Assembly (NCBI RefSeq): GCF_001279695.1 | Contig: NZ_LGDD01000302.1 | Span: forward strand, 1-18,280 | Direction: 5' to 3' | From: Streptomyces sp. WM6378 | GTDB lineage: Bacteria; Actinomycetota; Actinomycetes; Streptomycetales; Streptomycetaceae | Length of the DNA: 18,280 bases | Shown here: positions 7,007 to 14,541 of the stretch, piece by piece | How positions within the stretch are numbered: the first letter of the stretch is position 1 | How the letters are laid out: each line of letters opens with the position of its first letter | The notes under the pieces: model-generated | The model's input: only the letters and a program-made list of their open reading frames with translations | What the model was told of the DNA's origin: nothing | Databases searched by the model: none | Translations under genes and position numbers: made by a program

Positions 7007-8059
7007 TCACGCGGGCCGCACGGCCCCCGCGAACGGCATCTGGTCGATCGGCGCGACCCGCACCGGCGCCCCCGGGTGCGGCGCGTGGATCATCTGGCCG
7101 CCGCCGATGTAGATCCCCACGTGGCTGATCCCGGAGTAGAAGAACACCAGGTCGCCCGGCGCCAGTTGGGAACGCGGCACCCGGCTGCCCGCGTTGATCT
7201 GGGTGTACGTGGTGCGCGGCAGCTGCACCCCGGCCGAGCGCCAGGCGGCCTGGGTCAGGCCCGAGCAGTCGAAGGACGAGGGGCCCGTCGCGCCCCACAC
7301 GTACGGCTTGCCGAGCGCGCTGTAGGCGAAGGAGACGGCGGCCGCGGCGCGGTCGGTGGGGGCCGCGATCGGCGCGCGCGGGGTGTCGGCCGAGCGGCTG
7401 GCCCGGGTGTCGGCGGGGGCCGCGTCGGACTCCTCGTAGGCGGCCCGCTCCGGCGCGGTGAGCTGGGCGAGCAGCGCCTCGGCCGAGGTGATCTTCGACT
7501 GGATGTCGCTCTTCTGCTTCTGCAGCGTGGACTGCTGGCCGCGCAGCTCGGCGAGCTTTCCGTCGGCGGTCGTGTGCAGCTGGTCGAGCTCGGCGAGCTG
7601 CTTCCGCACCCCCGACACGGCGGTCGCCGTCCGGTCCCCGGCGCGCTCGGCCAGCGCGGCGTCGTCCAGGTACCGCTTCGGGTCCGAGGAGAGGATCAGC
7701 TGGAGCTCGGGGGCGACCGAACCGCTGCGGTACTGGGCGGCCGCGAGCGAACCCAGCGCGTTGCGCGCGGTGTTGAGCTGCTGGGTCTTGCGGGCGGCCT
7801 CGTCGCGCAGCTCGCTCAGCGAACGCTCGGTAGCGTCCGCCTTCTCCTTCGTGCCGTCGTACGCCTCCGTCGTGACCTCCGCGTCGTGGTACAGCTGGTC
7901 GACCTTGGCCTTGACCTGCGCCGGGGTGAGCTTCGGCTCGGCGTGCCCGGAGCCCTCGAAGAGGGTGGCGGTGGCCGCCGACGCCAGGGCGAGCGTCGCG
8001 GCGGTGCGGGCGGCGGGGCCGGTGAGCGGATGCTGCTTGGGCTTTCGGTGCGCAGCCAC
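7007..8059 (-). CDS. Secreted NlpC/P60 peptidoglycan hydrolase, copy 1
   Basis: A 350-residue secreted endopeptidase. A signal peptide spans about 1-40 (basic HRKPK, hydrophobic AATLALASAATATLF, probably cut near GHA-EP). A long alpha-helical coiled coil covers about 43-205, followed by an Ala/Pro/Thr linker. The C-terminal NlpC/P60 domain (235-350) has Cys265 (DCSGL), His313 (SHVGIYIG) and His325 as the probable triad. Such enzymes cut stem-peptide bonds in peptidoglycan. The frame is open to 8278, but the GTG at 8059 is chosen: it gives the family N-terminus MxxHRKP and has GAAGG five bases upstream. It is a paralogue of the gene ending at 8792. Its leader is long and highly structured. Confidence 0.92.
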   Translation of the reverse strand: MAAHRKPKQHPLTGPAARTAATLALASAATATLFEGSGHAEPKLTPAQVKAKVDQLYHDAEVTTEAYDGTKEKADATERSLSELRDEAARKTQQLNTARNALGSLAAAQYRSGSVAPELQLILSSDPKRYLDDAALAERAGDRTATAVSGVRKQLAELDQLHTTADGKLAELRGQQSTLQKQKSDIQSKITSAEALLAQLTAPERAAYEESDAAPADTRASRSADTPRAPIAAPTDRAAAAVSFAYSALGKPYVWGATGPSSFDCSGLTQAAWRSAGVQLPRTTYTQINAGSRVPRSQLAPGDLVFFYSGISHVGIYIGGGQMIHAPHPGAPVRVAPIDQMPFAGAVRPA

Positions 8060-8101
8060 GAGGGCCTTCACGTCCTTCCGTACGGCAGTGCTTCCGCGCT
8101 G

Positions 8102-8157
8102 CGGCTCCGGGGAGGGGAGCCGTCCCGACGACGGACCGCACAGGGGGACGGCCCGTC
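8102..8157 (-). promoter_or_regulatory. Structured leader of NlpC/P60 copy 1
   Basis: Within the roughly 170-base leader three stems compete. Stem one pairs 8102-8108 with 8116-8122 (CGGCTCC/GGAGCCG). Stem two pairs 8121-8126 with 8145-8150 (CGTCCC/GGGACG). Stem three pairs 8147-8151 with 8153-8157 (GACGG/CCGTC). Neighbouring stems share bases, so they cannot all form together. That is the layout of a riboregulator, but could also come from GC-rich chance. It does not show the conserved blocks I know for the ydaO (cyclic di-AMP) riboswitch. The rest of 8060-8421 holds only the two promoter candidates listed separately. Confidence 0.3.
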
Positions 8158-8234
8158 GCCGGATCTTTCGGCGGTGGTGACCGACAGCCGCCCGGTGGAG
8201 CGGCGGCGGTGGGGAGTCGGCCACCTGGTGGAGG

Positions 8235-8240
8235 ACGCTA
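8235..8240 (-). promoter_or_regulatory. Possible -10 box of NlpC/P60 copy 1
   Basis: TAGCGT reads on the minus strand about 175 bases before the GTG start. The same hexamer stands upstream of the second NlpC/P60 gene (9985-9980). No convincing -35 box accompanies it. Confidence 0.3.
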
Positions 8241-8408
8241 AACCTGGGCGACACGGTCGAGCGGCGTAATGACGGCAAGTGCCCCTTTCCGGCATCCGCG
8301 CGACCGACTTCGACCGAAGCCGGGGCGATGGCCCGCGGGGTGCGCGCCTGCTGTGACCGAAGTGCCGGTTGGGCCCCACCCGCTGCACGGCGCCTGCTAC
8401 GAGGGAAT

Positions 8409-8414
8409 TAGGCT
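8409..8414 (+). promoter_or_regulatory. Possible -10 box giving a leaderless transcript
   Basis: TAGGCT fits the TANNNT consensus and lies seven bases before the ATG at 8422, so transcription would begin at or next to the start codon. GAGGGA at 8401-8406 is too far for a normal ribosome site, which favours leaderless translation. There is no good -35 box. Confidence 0.3.
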
Positions 8415-8421
8415 CCGGCCC

Positions 8422-8775
8422 ATGGACGTACTCATCAAGGTCGTCGTCGGCCTGCACATCATCGGCATCGCTTCGCTGCTCGGCGGATTCCTGACGCAGA
8501 TGAAGGCGATGAGCGCGGGCACCGCCCGCTTCGTCCCGGCGATGCTGCACGGCGCCCTGACCATGCTGGTCACCGGCGTCGCCCTGGTCGGTCTCAACCA
8601 GGCCGACGACAACACCCTGAACACCGTCAAGCTCGGCGTGAAGCTCGCGTTCCTGATCGTGATCCTGGGCCTGGTCTATGTGAAGCGGGACGAGGAGAAG
8701 GTCGAGAAGGCCGCGTTCGGCGTGGTCGGCGGCCTCACCGTCGCGAACATCTTCATCGCGCTGCTCTGGACCTGA
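8422..8775 (+). CDS. Small four-helix membrane protein
   Basis: A 117-residue hydrophobic protein with helices at about 4-24, 38-57, 70-88 and 97-115 and a short KRDEEKVEK cytoplasmic loop. I do not recognise a named family. It lies between the two NlpC/P60 genes on the opposite strand and converges on the second with a 16-base gap. The ATG at 8422 starts directly with the first helix; the frame is open upstream to 8269, but that stretch is arginine- and proline-rich and looks like non-coding read-through. A link with the flanking hydrolases is suggested only by position. Confidence 0.8.
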   Translation: MDVLIKVVVGLHIIGIASLLGGFLTQMKAMSAGTARFVPAMLHGALTMLVTGVALVGLNQADDNTLNTVKLGVKLAFLIVILGLVYVKRDEEKVEKAAFGVVGGLTVANIFIALLWT

Positions 8776-8791
8776 GGCCCGACCGCCGGGG

Positions 8792-9922
8792 TTACGCGGG
8801 CCGCACGCTGCCGTAGATCGGCATGTAGTAGATCGACTCCTCGCGTACGTACGCCCCGGAGTGCGGCGCGTGGATCATCATGCCGTTGCCGATGTACATG
8901 CCGACATGGCTGATGTCGTCGTAGAAGAAGACCAGGTCACCGGGTTGCAGATCGGCCGTCGCGACCCTGGTGCCCACCTTCACCTGGTCCCAGGTGGTGC
9001 GCGGCAGCTCCACCCCGGCCGCCTTCCACGCGGCCTGCGTAAGACCCGAGCAGTCGTAGGAGGCCGGGCCGGTCGCGCCCCACACGTACGGCTTGCCCAT
9101 CTGGGCGCGGGCGAAGGCGAGCGCCTTGGCCGCCTTGGTCGTGGCGGGCGACGAGGGCGACGAGGGTGATGAAGGTGATGAAGGTGCGTGGCCGGCGGGC
9201 GGGGCCTGCTTCTTCTTGGCGGCGGCCGCCGCCTGCTGCGCGGCCAGCTCGGCGGCCTTGCGCTTGGCCTCGTCCTGCTTCTTCTTCTCGATCGCGGCGA
9301 GCCGCGCCTTCTCCTGCGCGGTCAGCGTCGACAGCAGCGTGCGGGCGGCGGCCAGCTTGGTCTGCACGTCCTGCTTGCCCGCCCGCAGCGTCTGCTGCGA
9401 GGTGGTCAGCGCGGCCAGGCTCCGGCTCGCCTCGGCCCGCTTCTTCGCGTTCTCCGCGCGCTGCGTCTCGAACGCGCTCAGCGTCTTCTGCTGCTCGTCG
9501 GAGAGCCGGCCCATCAACTGGTTCTGGTCGAAGAACGCCTGCGGGTCGTCCGAGAACAGCAGCGTCATGGTGGGGGTGACCCCGCCGTCGCGGTACTGCG
9601 CCGCGGCATAGCCGCCGATCACCCGCCGGGTGTCGTTCAGCTTCGCCGTGCCGGCCGCCACCTGGTCGAGCAGCGCGTCGGCCTTCGCGCGCTGGGTGGC
9701 CGTCGCCTCCTTGGCCGCGTCGTACTTCTGGGTGGCCAGGTCCGCCTGCCGGTAGAGGTCGTCGACCTTCTTCTGCACCTCTTCGATGCTCGGCTTCGGC
9801 CCGGCGGGCGCGGCGTCCGCGCTCTGCGCGAGCAGGCTCACCGAGGCGAGCGCGGCCGTCGTCACGCCCAGGGCGGGCGCGGTAGTGCCTATTCGAGTGC
9901 GCGGCTTGCGGTGTGAGGGCAA
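8792..9922 (-). CDS. Secreted NlpC/P60 peptidoglycan hydrolase, copy 2
   Basis: A 376-residue paralogue of the hydrolase at 7007-8059. A signal peptide spans about 1-38 (HRKPR, hydrophobic core, SADA-AP). A long coiled coil (about 44-240, ending in an Ala/Lys/Gln-rich stretch) is followed by a PSSPSSP-type linker (247-259) and the NlpC/P60 domain (262-376) with Cys291, His339 and His351. The TTG at 9922 is preferred to the GTG at 9931: AGGAGG occupies 9936-9931 and so overlaps that GTG, whereas TTG lies eight bases downstream of it and gives the MxSHRKP N-terminus of the family. The pair probably share the task of peptidoglycan turnover in growth or differentiation. The gene is divergent from pcrA. 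Confidence 0.92.
   Translation of the reverse strand: MPSHRKPRTRIGTTAPALGVTTAALASVSLLAQSADAAPAGPKPSIEEVQKKVDDLYRQADLATQKYDAAKEATATQRAKADALLDQVAAGTAKLNDTRRVIGGYAAAQYRDGGVTPTMTLLFSDDPQAFFDQNQLMGRLSDEQQKTLSAFETQRAENAKKRAEASRSLAALTTSQQTLRAGKQDVQTKLAAARTLLSTLTAQEKARLAAIEKKKQDEAKRKAAELAAQQAAAAAKKKQAPPAGHAPSSPSSPSSPSSPATTKAAKALAFARAQMGKPYVWGATGPASYDCSGLTQAAWKAAGVELPRTTWDQVKVGTRVATADLQPGDLVFFYDDISHVGMYIGNGMMIHAPHSGAYVREESIYYMPIYGSVRPA
9150..9185. repeat. Four 9-base tandem repeats in the NlpC/P60 copy 2 linker
   Basis: Four successive 9-base units, GACGAGGGC, GACGAGGGT, GATGAAGGT and GATGAAGGT on the plus strand, encode the Ser-Ser-Pro repeats of the linker. Two units use TCA serine codons, unusual here. 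The tract could change length by slippage without a frameshift. Confidence 0.8.
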
Positions 9923-9936
9923 GGCCGACACCTCCT

Positions 9937-9967
9937 TCCGGAGCGTTCCGGACGGGGGCGTTCCCCG
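9937..9967 (-). promoter_or_regulatory. Tandem hairpins before the NlpC/P60 copy 2 ribosome site
   Basis: TCCGGA (9937-9942) pairs with TCCGGA (9947-9952) around GCGT. CGGGG (9953-9957) pairs with CCCCG (9963-9967) around GCGTT. The first stem ends next to AGGAGG (9936-9931). Both loops share GCGT. The pair could influence translation start or protect the 5' end. Confidence 0.35.
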
Positions 9968-9979
9968 GCTTGCTGCGGC

Positions 9980-9985
9980 ACGCTA
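9980..9985 (-). promoter_or_regulatory. Possible -10 box of NlpC/P60 copy 2
   Basis: TAGCGT on the minus strand, about 58 bases before the TTG start. An upstream TTCCCA with an 18-base spacer (10009-10004) is a weak -35 box. The hexamer is shared with NlpC/P60 copy 1. Confidence 0.35.
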
Positions 9986-10109
9986 GCCAACTCCCGTGGC
10001 TCCTGGGAAGGTTGATGTCCGACAGGCCCGATACATTCCCGTGACCGTTACGGTGCGTAGTCGCGAACCGTCTCTCCGAAGGCGGCGGCGGAGTGTCAGA
10101 GGGGCGGCC

Positions 10110-10115
10110 TAGACT
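10110..10115 (+). promoter_or_regulatory. Possible pcrA -10 box
   Basis: TAGACT lies nine bases before the pcrA ATG, so the transcript would begin within about three bases of the start codon. GGGAG (10117-10121) would be a ribosome site only for a longer transcript. Further up, ACCGT-T-ACGGT (10044-10054) is a small palindrome in the same divergent spacer. Confidence 0.35.
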
Positions 10116-10124
10116 CGGGAGACG

Positions 10125-12581
10125 ATGAGCAGCCTCTTTGACGACAGCTTCCTGGCGGACCTCCAGCCCTCCGAGGAGGAGCACCCGCCGCCGCCCGAGG
10201 AGTCGCACGCACCCGAAGCGGTGCCGGACGACCTGTTCGGGGGCCGGTTCGACGCGCCCGCGGACCGTGACGCGTACTACCGCGGCGGCGCCCCGCGCCC
10301 GGCGATCGACGCGGCGGCCCTCCTGGAAGGCCTGAACGAACAGCAGCGCGCCGCCGTGGTGCACGCGGGCTCGCCGCTGCTCATCGTGGCCGGCGCCGGC
10401 TCCGGCAAGACCCGGGTGCTCACGCACCGCATCGCCCACCTGCTGGCGACCCGCGGCGTGCACCCCGGCCAGATCCTCGCGATCACCTTCACCAACAAGG
10501 CCGCGGGCGAGATGAAGGAGCGCGTCGAGCAGCTGGTCGGCCCGCGCGCCAACGCGATGTGGGTCATGACGTTCCACAGCGCCTGCGTGCGGATCCTGCG
10601 CCGCGAGTCGAAGAAGCTCGGCTTCACCTCGTCGTTCTCGATCTACGACGCGGCCGACTCCAAGCGACTGATGGCGCTGGTCTGCCGTGACCTCGACCTG
10701 GACCCCAAGCGCTTCCCGCCGAAGTCGTTCAGCGCCAAGGTGTCCAACCTGAAGAACGAGCTGATCGACGAGGAGACCTTCGCGGGCCAGGCCGCGGACG
10801 GCTTCGAGAAGACGCTCGCCCAGGCCTACACGATGTACCAGGCGAGGCTGCGCGAGGCCAACGCGCTCGACTTCGACGACATCATCATGACCACGGTCCA
10901 CCTCCTCCAGGCCTTCCCGGACGTGGCCGAGCACTACCGGCTGCGCTTCAGGCACGTCCTGGTGGACGAGTACCAGGACACCAACCACGCCCAGTACACG
11001 CTGGTGCGGGAGCTGGTGGGCCCCTCTGGCGAGGCGCAGGCCCCCGCCGAGCTGTGCGTGGTGGGCGACGCCGACCAGTCGATCTACGCCTTCCGCGGCG
11101 CGACGATCCGCAACATCCTCCAGTTCGAGGAGGACTACCCGAGCGCGACGACGATCCTCCTGGAGCAGAACTACCGCTCCACACAGACGATCCTGTCTGC
11201 CGCCAACGCGGTGATCGAGCGCAACGAGAGCCGCCGCCCGAAGAACCTGTGGACGGACGCGGGCCCGGGTGCGCAGATCACCGGGTACGTCGCCGACACC
11301 GAGCACGACGAGGCGCAGTTCGTCGCCGACGAGATCGACCGGCTCACCGACAAGGGCGAGGCCAAGGCGGGCGACGTCGCCGTCTTCTACCGCACCAACG
11401 CGCAGTCCCGCGTCTTCGAAGAGATCTTCATCCGGGTCGGCCTGCCCTACAAGGTCGTCGGCGGCGTCCGCTTCTACGAGCGCAAGGAGGTCAGGGACGT
11501 CCTGGCCTATCTGCGCGTCCTGTCGAACGCCGAGGACACCGTCCCGCTGCGGCGCATCCTCAACGTGCCCAAGCGCGGCATCGGCGAGCGCGCCGAAGCG
11601 ATGATCGACGCCCTGTCGCTGCGCGAGAAGATCACCTTCCCGCAGGCGCTGCGCCGCGTCGACGAGGCGTACGGCATGGCGGCCCGCTCGGCCAACGCCG
11701 TCAAGCGCTTCAACGCGCTGATGGAGGAGCTCCGTACGATCGTGGACTCCGGCGCCGGCCCCGCGGTCGTCCTCGAAGCGGTCCTCGAACGGACCGGCTA
11801 CCTCGCCGAGTTGCAGGCCTCCACCGACCCGCAGGACGAGACCCGCATCGAGAACCTTCAGGAACTCGCCGCCGTGGCCCTGGAGTTCGAGCAGGAGCGC
11901 GGCGAGGAAGAGGGCGCGGGCACGCTCGCGGAATTCCTGGAGAAGGTGGCCCTGGTCGCCGACTCCGACCAGATCCCCGACGAGGACGAGAACGGTTCAG
12001 GAGTCATCACGCTGATGACGCTCCACACCGCCAAGGGCCTCGAATTCCCCGTCGTGTTCCTCACCGGCATGGAGGACGGCGTCTTCCCGCACATGCGGGC
12101 GCTCGGCCAGGTCAAGGAGCTGGAAGAGGAGCGACGCCTCGCCTACGTCGGCATCACGCGCGCCCGCGAGCGGCTGTACTTGACCCGCTCCTCGATGCGC
12201 AGCGCCTGGGGCCAGCCCTCGTACAACCCGGCATCGCGCTTCCTGGAGGAGATCCCGGTCCAGCACCTGGAGTGGAAGCGGACCGGTCCGATGGCGGCCC
12301 CGGCGGGCCCGGTGTCGGGCAAGTCGCTGGGTGGCGGCATCGGCAACTCGCTGTCCTCGTCGCGCTCCAAGGCGGGGCCCTCGGGCTTCGCGACGCGGCG
12401 CGGCAACGACAAGCCGGTGATCGCCCTGTCGGTCGGCGACCGCGTCACGCACGACCAGTTCGGCCTGGGCACCGTGATGACGGTGACGGGTTCGGGCTCG
12501 GACGCCCAGGCCACGATCGATTTCGGCGACGAACGTCCGAAGAAGCTGTTGTTGCGGTACGCGCCGGTGGAGAAGCTCTGA
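10125..12581 (+). CDS. pcrA: ATP-dependent 3'-5' DNA helicase PcrA/UvrD
   Basis: An 818-residue superfamily 1A helicase for repair and for clearing protein from DNA. Motifs in order: Q motif LNEQQRAAV (70-78), Walker A AGAGSGKT (89-96), motif Ia ITFTNKAAGEM (120-130), motif II DEYQDT (281-286), motif III VVGDADQSIYAFRG (312-325), motif IV LEQNYRST (346-353), then motif V TLHTAKGLEFPVVFLTG and motif VI RRLAYVGITRARERLY. The C-terminus (about 765-818) has the Tudor-like RNA polymerase-binding fold of PcrA (VGDRVTHDQFGLGTV). The first 60 residues are an acidic, proline-rich actinobacterial extension. It is divergent from NlpC/P60 copy 2, and its stop is 12 bases from that of the convergent M23 gene, with no terminator between. 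Confidence 0.98.
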   Translation: MSSLFDDSFLADLQPSEEEHPPPPEESHAPEAVPDDLFGGRFDAPADRDAYYRGGAPRPAIDAAALLEGLNEQQRAAVVHAGSPLLIVAGAGSGKTRVLTHRIAHLLATRGVHPGQILAITFTNKAAGEMKERVEQLVGPRANAMWVMTFHSACVRILRRESKKLGFTSSFSIYDAADSKRLMALVCRDLDLDPKRFPPKSFSAKVSNLKNELIDEETFAGQAADGFEKTLAQAYTMYQARLREANALDFDDIIMTTVHLLQAFPDVAEHYRLRFRHVLVDEYQDTNHAQYTLVRELVGPSGEAQAPAELCVVGDADQSIYAFRGATIRNILQFEEDYPSATTILLEQNYRSTQTILSAANAVIERNESRRPKNLWTDAGPGAQITGYVADTEHDEAQFVADEIDRLTDKGEAKAGDVAVFYRTNAQSRVFEEIFIRVGLPYKVVGGVRFYERKEVRDVLAYLRVLSNAEDTVPLRRILNVPKRGIGERAEAMIDALSLREKITFPQALRRVDEAYGMAARSANAVKRFNALMEELRTIVDSGAGPAVVLEAVLERTGYLAELQASTDPQDETRIENLQELAAVALEFEQERGEEEGAGTLAEFLEKVALVADSDQIPDEDENGSGVITLMTLHTAKGLEFPVVFLTGMEDGVFPHMRALGQVKELEEERRLAYVGITRARERLYLTRSSMRSAWGQPSYNPASRFLEEIPVQHLEWKRTGPMAAPAGPVSGKSLGGGIGNSLSSSRSKAGPSGFATRRGNDKPVIALSVGDRVTHDQFGLGTVMTVTGSGSDAQATIDFGDERPKKLLLRYAPVEKL

Positions 12582-12593
12582 CCGAGCCTCTGG

Positions 12594-14141
12594 TTACGTC
12601 GGGTCCAGGTCGTGGCTGCGCAGCCACGGCAGGGGGTCGATCGACGAGCCGCCGCCCGGCCGTACCTCGAAGTGGAGGTGCGGCCCGGTGGAGTTGCCGG
12701 AGTTCCCCGAGTACGCGATGACGTCGCCGGCCTTCACCGGACCCGAGCGGATCTTGGTGCTGGACAGGTGGCAGTACCAGGTCTCGGTGCCGTCGGCGCC
12801 GGTCACTATGGCCATGTTTCCGTACGCACTGTTCCACTGCGTGCGGACCGTGCCGTCGATCGCGGACATCACCGGAGTGCCGTACGAGACCGGGAAGTCG
12901 ATGCCGGTGTGCACCGACATCCAGTTGACGCCGGCCTGTCCGTAGTAGGCGCTGAGCCCCTTCTGCGTCACCGGCAGGACGAACTTGGGGCGCGCGGCCT
13001 CCTTCGCGGCGGCCGCGTCCTCCTTTTTCTTCTTCTCCGCGTCCTGGCGGGCCTTGAGGTCGATACGTTCCTGCGTCCGGCTGGCGCGGTCGGCGAAGCC
13101 GTTCGCGTCGGCGCTGAGATTGGCGAGCTGGGTGTCCAGCTTGGTGTTGGCGGCGACCGGCTTGACCGACGCGGGGTCGGACGCGGCCGTCACGGTGCCG
13201 CCGTCGTCCTTGCCGCCGGTGAGCCCGCCGACGGAGGCGACCGCGACACCCGCGACCCCCATCACGCACACGGACGGAACCGCGACGGTCAGCAGCGCCG
13301 AACGCTTGGCGGGGCTGCGCCGCCGACGGCCGGCGTTGCGCCGGGCCTCGGCGCGCGAACCGGGGACGGCCGCGCCGGGCAGATCGGCCGGAAGGCCGAC
13401 GGGCTCCGGCTCGGGGGCGGGCTCGTCGGTGAACGCCTCGACGAACTCGTCCGCGAGCTCCACCTGGGGGAACTCGGCTGTCTCGTAAGGGAGTTGGGCC
13501 TCGGGCTGGGCGGGCATCGTCGTCGTGGCCGCCGTCGCCATCGCGTTCCACGCGGTCGCGTCGTACGTCCCGGTCTCGGACTGCGTGCCGGGCACGGCCC
13601 ACTGGCCCGTCGTGTCGTACGCGGAGGTGAACGCGCTGTTGTCGTACTGGCCGGTGCCCTGCGCCTGGTGCCACGCGTTGGCGTCCCACTGGCCCGTCGT
13701 GTCGAAGGCGCCGGTGTCGAAGGTGCCCGTCGCGAACGAGCCGGTGCCGGAACTCTGGGTGGGGAAGACCGGGGTGGTGAACGTGCCGGTGTCGAACTGG
13801 CCGGTGCCGAAGGCGTTGGCCTGGAAGGTGCCGGTGGTGAACGTGCCGGTGTCGAACGTGCCGGTCGCGCCGTCCGGTTCGTACGCCGTCGCCTGGTGCG
13901 GAACCGTCCACTGGCCGGTGGTGTCGTACGAGGAGGCGAAGGCGCCGGTGTCGAACTGGCCTGTCCGGCCTGCCGCGTAGCCGTTCTGGCCGCCGTAGCC
14001 GCCCTGCATCGCGCCGAAGAGCGGATCGGCGTCGTAGCCCCCGGTGGGGTGGGAGGGAGCGCTGTTGCCGTCGTGGCCACTGCTGCCGCTGAGGTAACCG
14101 TCGTGTCCGACGTACCCGGCGTGGGCGTGCTGGTCAGTCAC
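12594..14141 (-). CDS. Membrane-tethered M23 peptidase with pentapeptide-repeat N-terminus
   Basis: A 515-residue type II membrane protein. Residues 60-184 are Gly/Thr/Phe-rich repeats with a five-residue FxTGx period (Phe or equivalent at 96, 101, 106, 111, 116, 121, 126, 136, 141 and 146). An acidic stretch and then a basic patch (AEARRNAGRRRRSPAKR) come before one membrane helix at about 281-303, so the repeats should be cytoplasmic. A coiled coil covers about 335-384. The C-terminal LytM/M23 domain (about 390-505) has zinc ligands His411 and Asp415 (HTGID) and His490 in HLHFEV, with His458 and His488 also in place, so it should be an active peptidoglycan endopeptidase. The GTG at 14141 follows GAGAGAGAAG; a TTG one codon earlier is possible. 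A good promoter lies at 14221-14250. Confidence 0.93.
   Translation of the reverse strand: MTDQHAHAGYVGHDGYLSGSSGHDGNSAPSHPTGGYDADPLFGAMQGGYGGQNGYAAGRTGQFDTGAFASSYDTTGQWTVPHQATAYEPDGATGTFDTGTFTTGTFQANAFGTGQFDTGTFTTPVFPTQSSGTGSFATGTFDTGAFDTTGQWDANAWHQAQGTGQYDNSAFTSAYDTTGQWAVPGTQSETGTYDATAWNAMATAATTTMPAQPEAQLPYETAEFPQVELADEFVEAFTDEPAPEPEPVGLPADLPGAAVPGSRAEARRNAGRRRRSPAKRSALLTVAVPSVCVMGVAGVAVASVGGLTGGKDDGGTVTAASDPASVKPVAANTKLDTQLANLSADANGFADRASRTQERIDLKARQDAEKKKKEDAAAAKEAARPKFVLPVTQKGLSAYYGQAGVNWMSVHTGIDFPVSYGTPVMSAIDGTVRTQWNSAYGNMAIVTGADGTETWYCHLSSTKIRSGPVKAGDVIAYSGNSGNSTGPHLHFEVRPGGGSSIDPLPWLRSHDLDPT
13590..13964 (-). repeat. Degenerate 15-base coding repeats (FxTGx pentapeptides)
   Basis: This stretch encodes the pentapeptide array of the M23 protein. 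Units such as FDTGT, FTTGT and FATGT keep phase for about 50 residues. A larger unit, TGQFDTGAF to TGQWTVP, recurs in altered form as TGQYDNSAF to TGQWAVP about 100 residues later. The pattern resembles the pentapeptide repeats of mycobacterial PPE proteins. Confidence 0.75.
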
Positions 14142-14220
14142 CAACTTCTCTCTCGCCTCGGCAACAGAACCTGCGGCCGGGTCCCTAAGGGGCGGGGGTC
14201 CCGGGGACAGCAGTGGCGTG

Positions 14221-14250
14221 ACTGTACCCGGCGGTATGCGAGACCGACAA
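14221..14250 (-). promoter_or_regulatory. Housekeeping-type promoter of the M23 gene
   Basis: On the minus strand TTGTCG (14250-14245), an 18-base spacer (14244-14227) and TACAGT (14226-14221) form a good HrdB-type promoter. It predicts a leader of about 70 bases. Apart from this, the 400-base gap 14142-14541 shows no gene; its right end holds GC-rich inverted segments beyond the lipase stop. Confidence 0.6.
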
Positions 14251-14541
14251 TCTTCGGCAGGTTTCTTGGTTACGGGAAACGGGCAATCAGCCGCCTTTCG
14301 GTGGACTGTGGGCAGAGGTTTGGCCGTGTGTTCGGGATTCGTTCGACGGCGGACGGGTGCGGATACGTTGCTGCCGGGGTGGGCGGAGCCTGAATCAGGC
14401 CATGGGGGAGGGGCCTCGGGGGACGGTGGGGGGCGGGCTGTGGTGAGTGGCGGGTGGTGAGGACTTAGTCCTGTGGTGCCGCTCCGGGCTCCGGGCGGGG
14501 GGCCTTGTCGTGCGGTGGCGCGCCGGCTCCGGGCCTTCCGC

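Noticed and set aside
8060..8278. N-terminal extension of NlpC/P60 copy 1 to an upstream start
   Set aside because: The extension is Arg/Pro-rich, precedes the signal peptide and covers the leader and the -10 candidate, so a secreted protein could not start there.
8060..8421. Cyclic di-AMP (ydaO) riboswitch before the NlpC/P60, and likewise M23, genes
   Set aside because: I looked on the minus strand for the conserved ydaO blocks (the ACAGCTAACC-like segment and GGGTGAATC). None was found here, at 9923-10124 or at 14142-14541.
9150..9185. CRISPR-like or phage-type repeat array
   Set aside because: Units are 9 bases, contiguous without spacers and in frame within a coding linker.
8937..11306. 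789-residue minus-strand frame across NlpC/P60 copy 2 and pcrA
   Set aside because: It spans the promoter region and runs antisense to all the helicase motifs; no recognisable domain.
14218..14460. 80-residue plus-strand frame in the spacer before the M23 gene
   Set aside because: It overlaps the M23 promoter, lacks a ribosome site and has no coding character.
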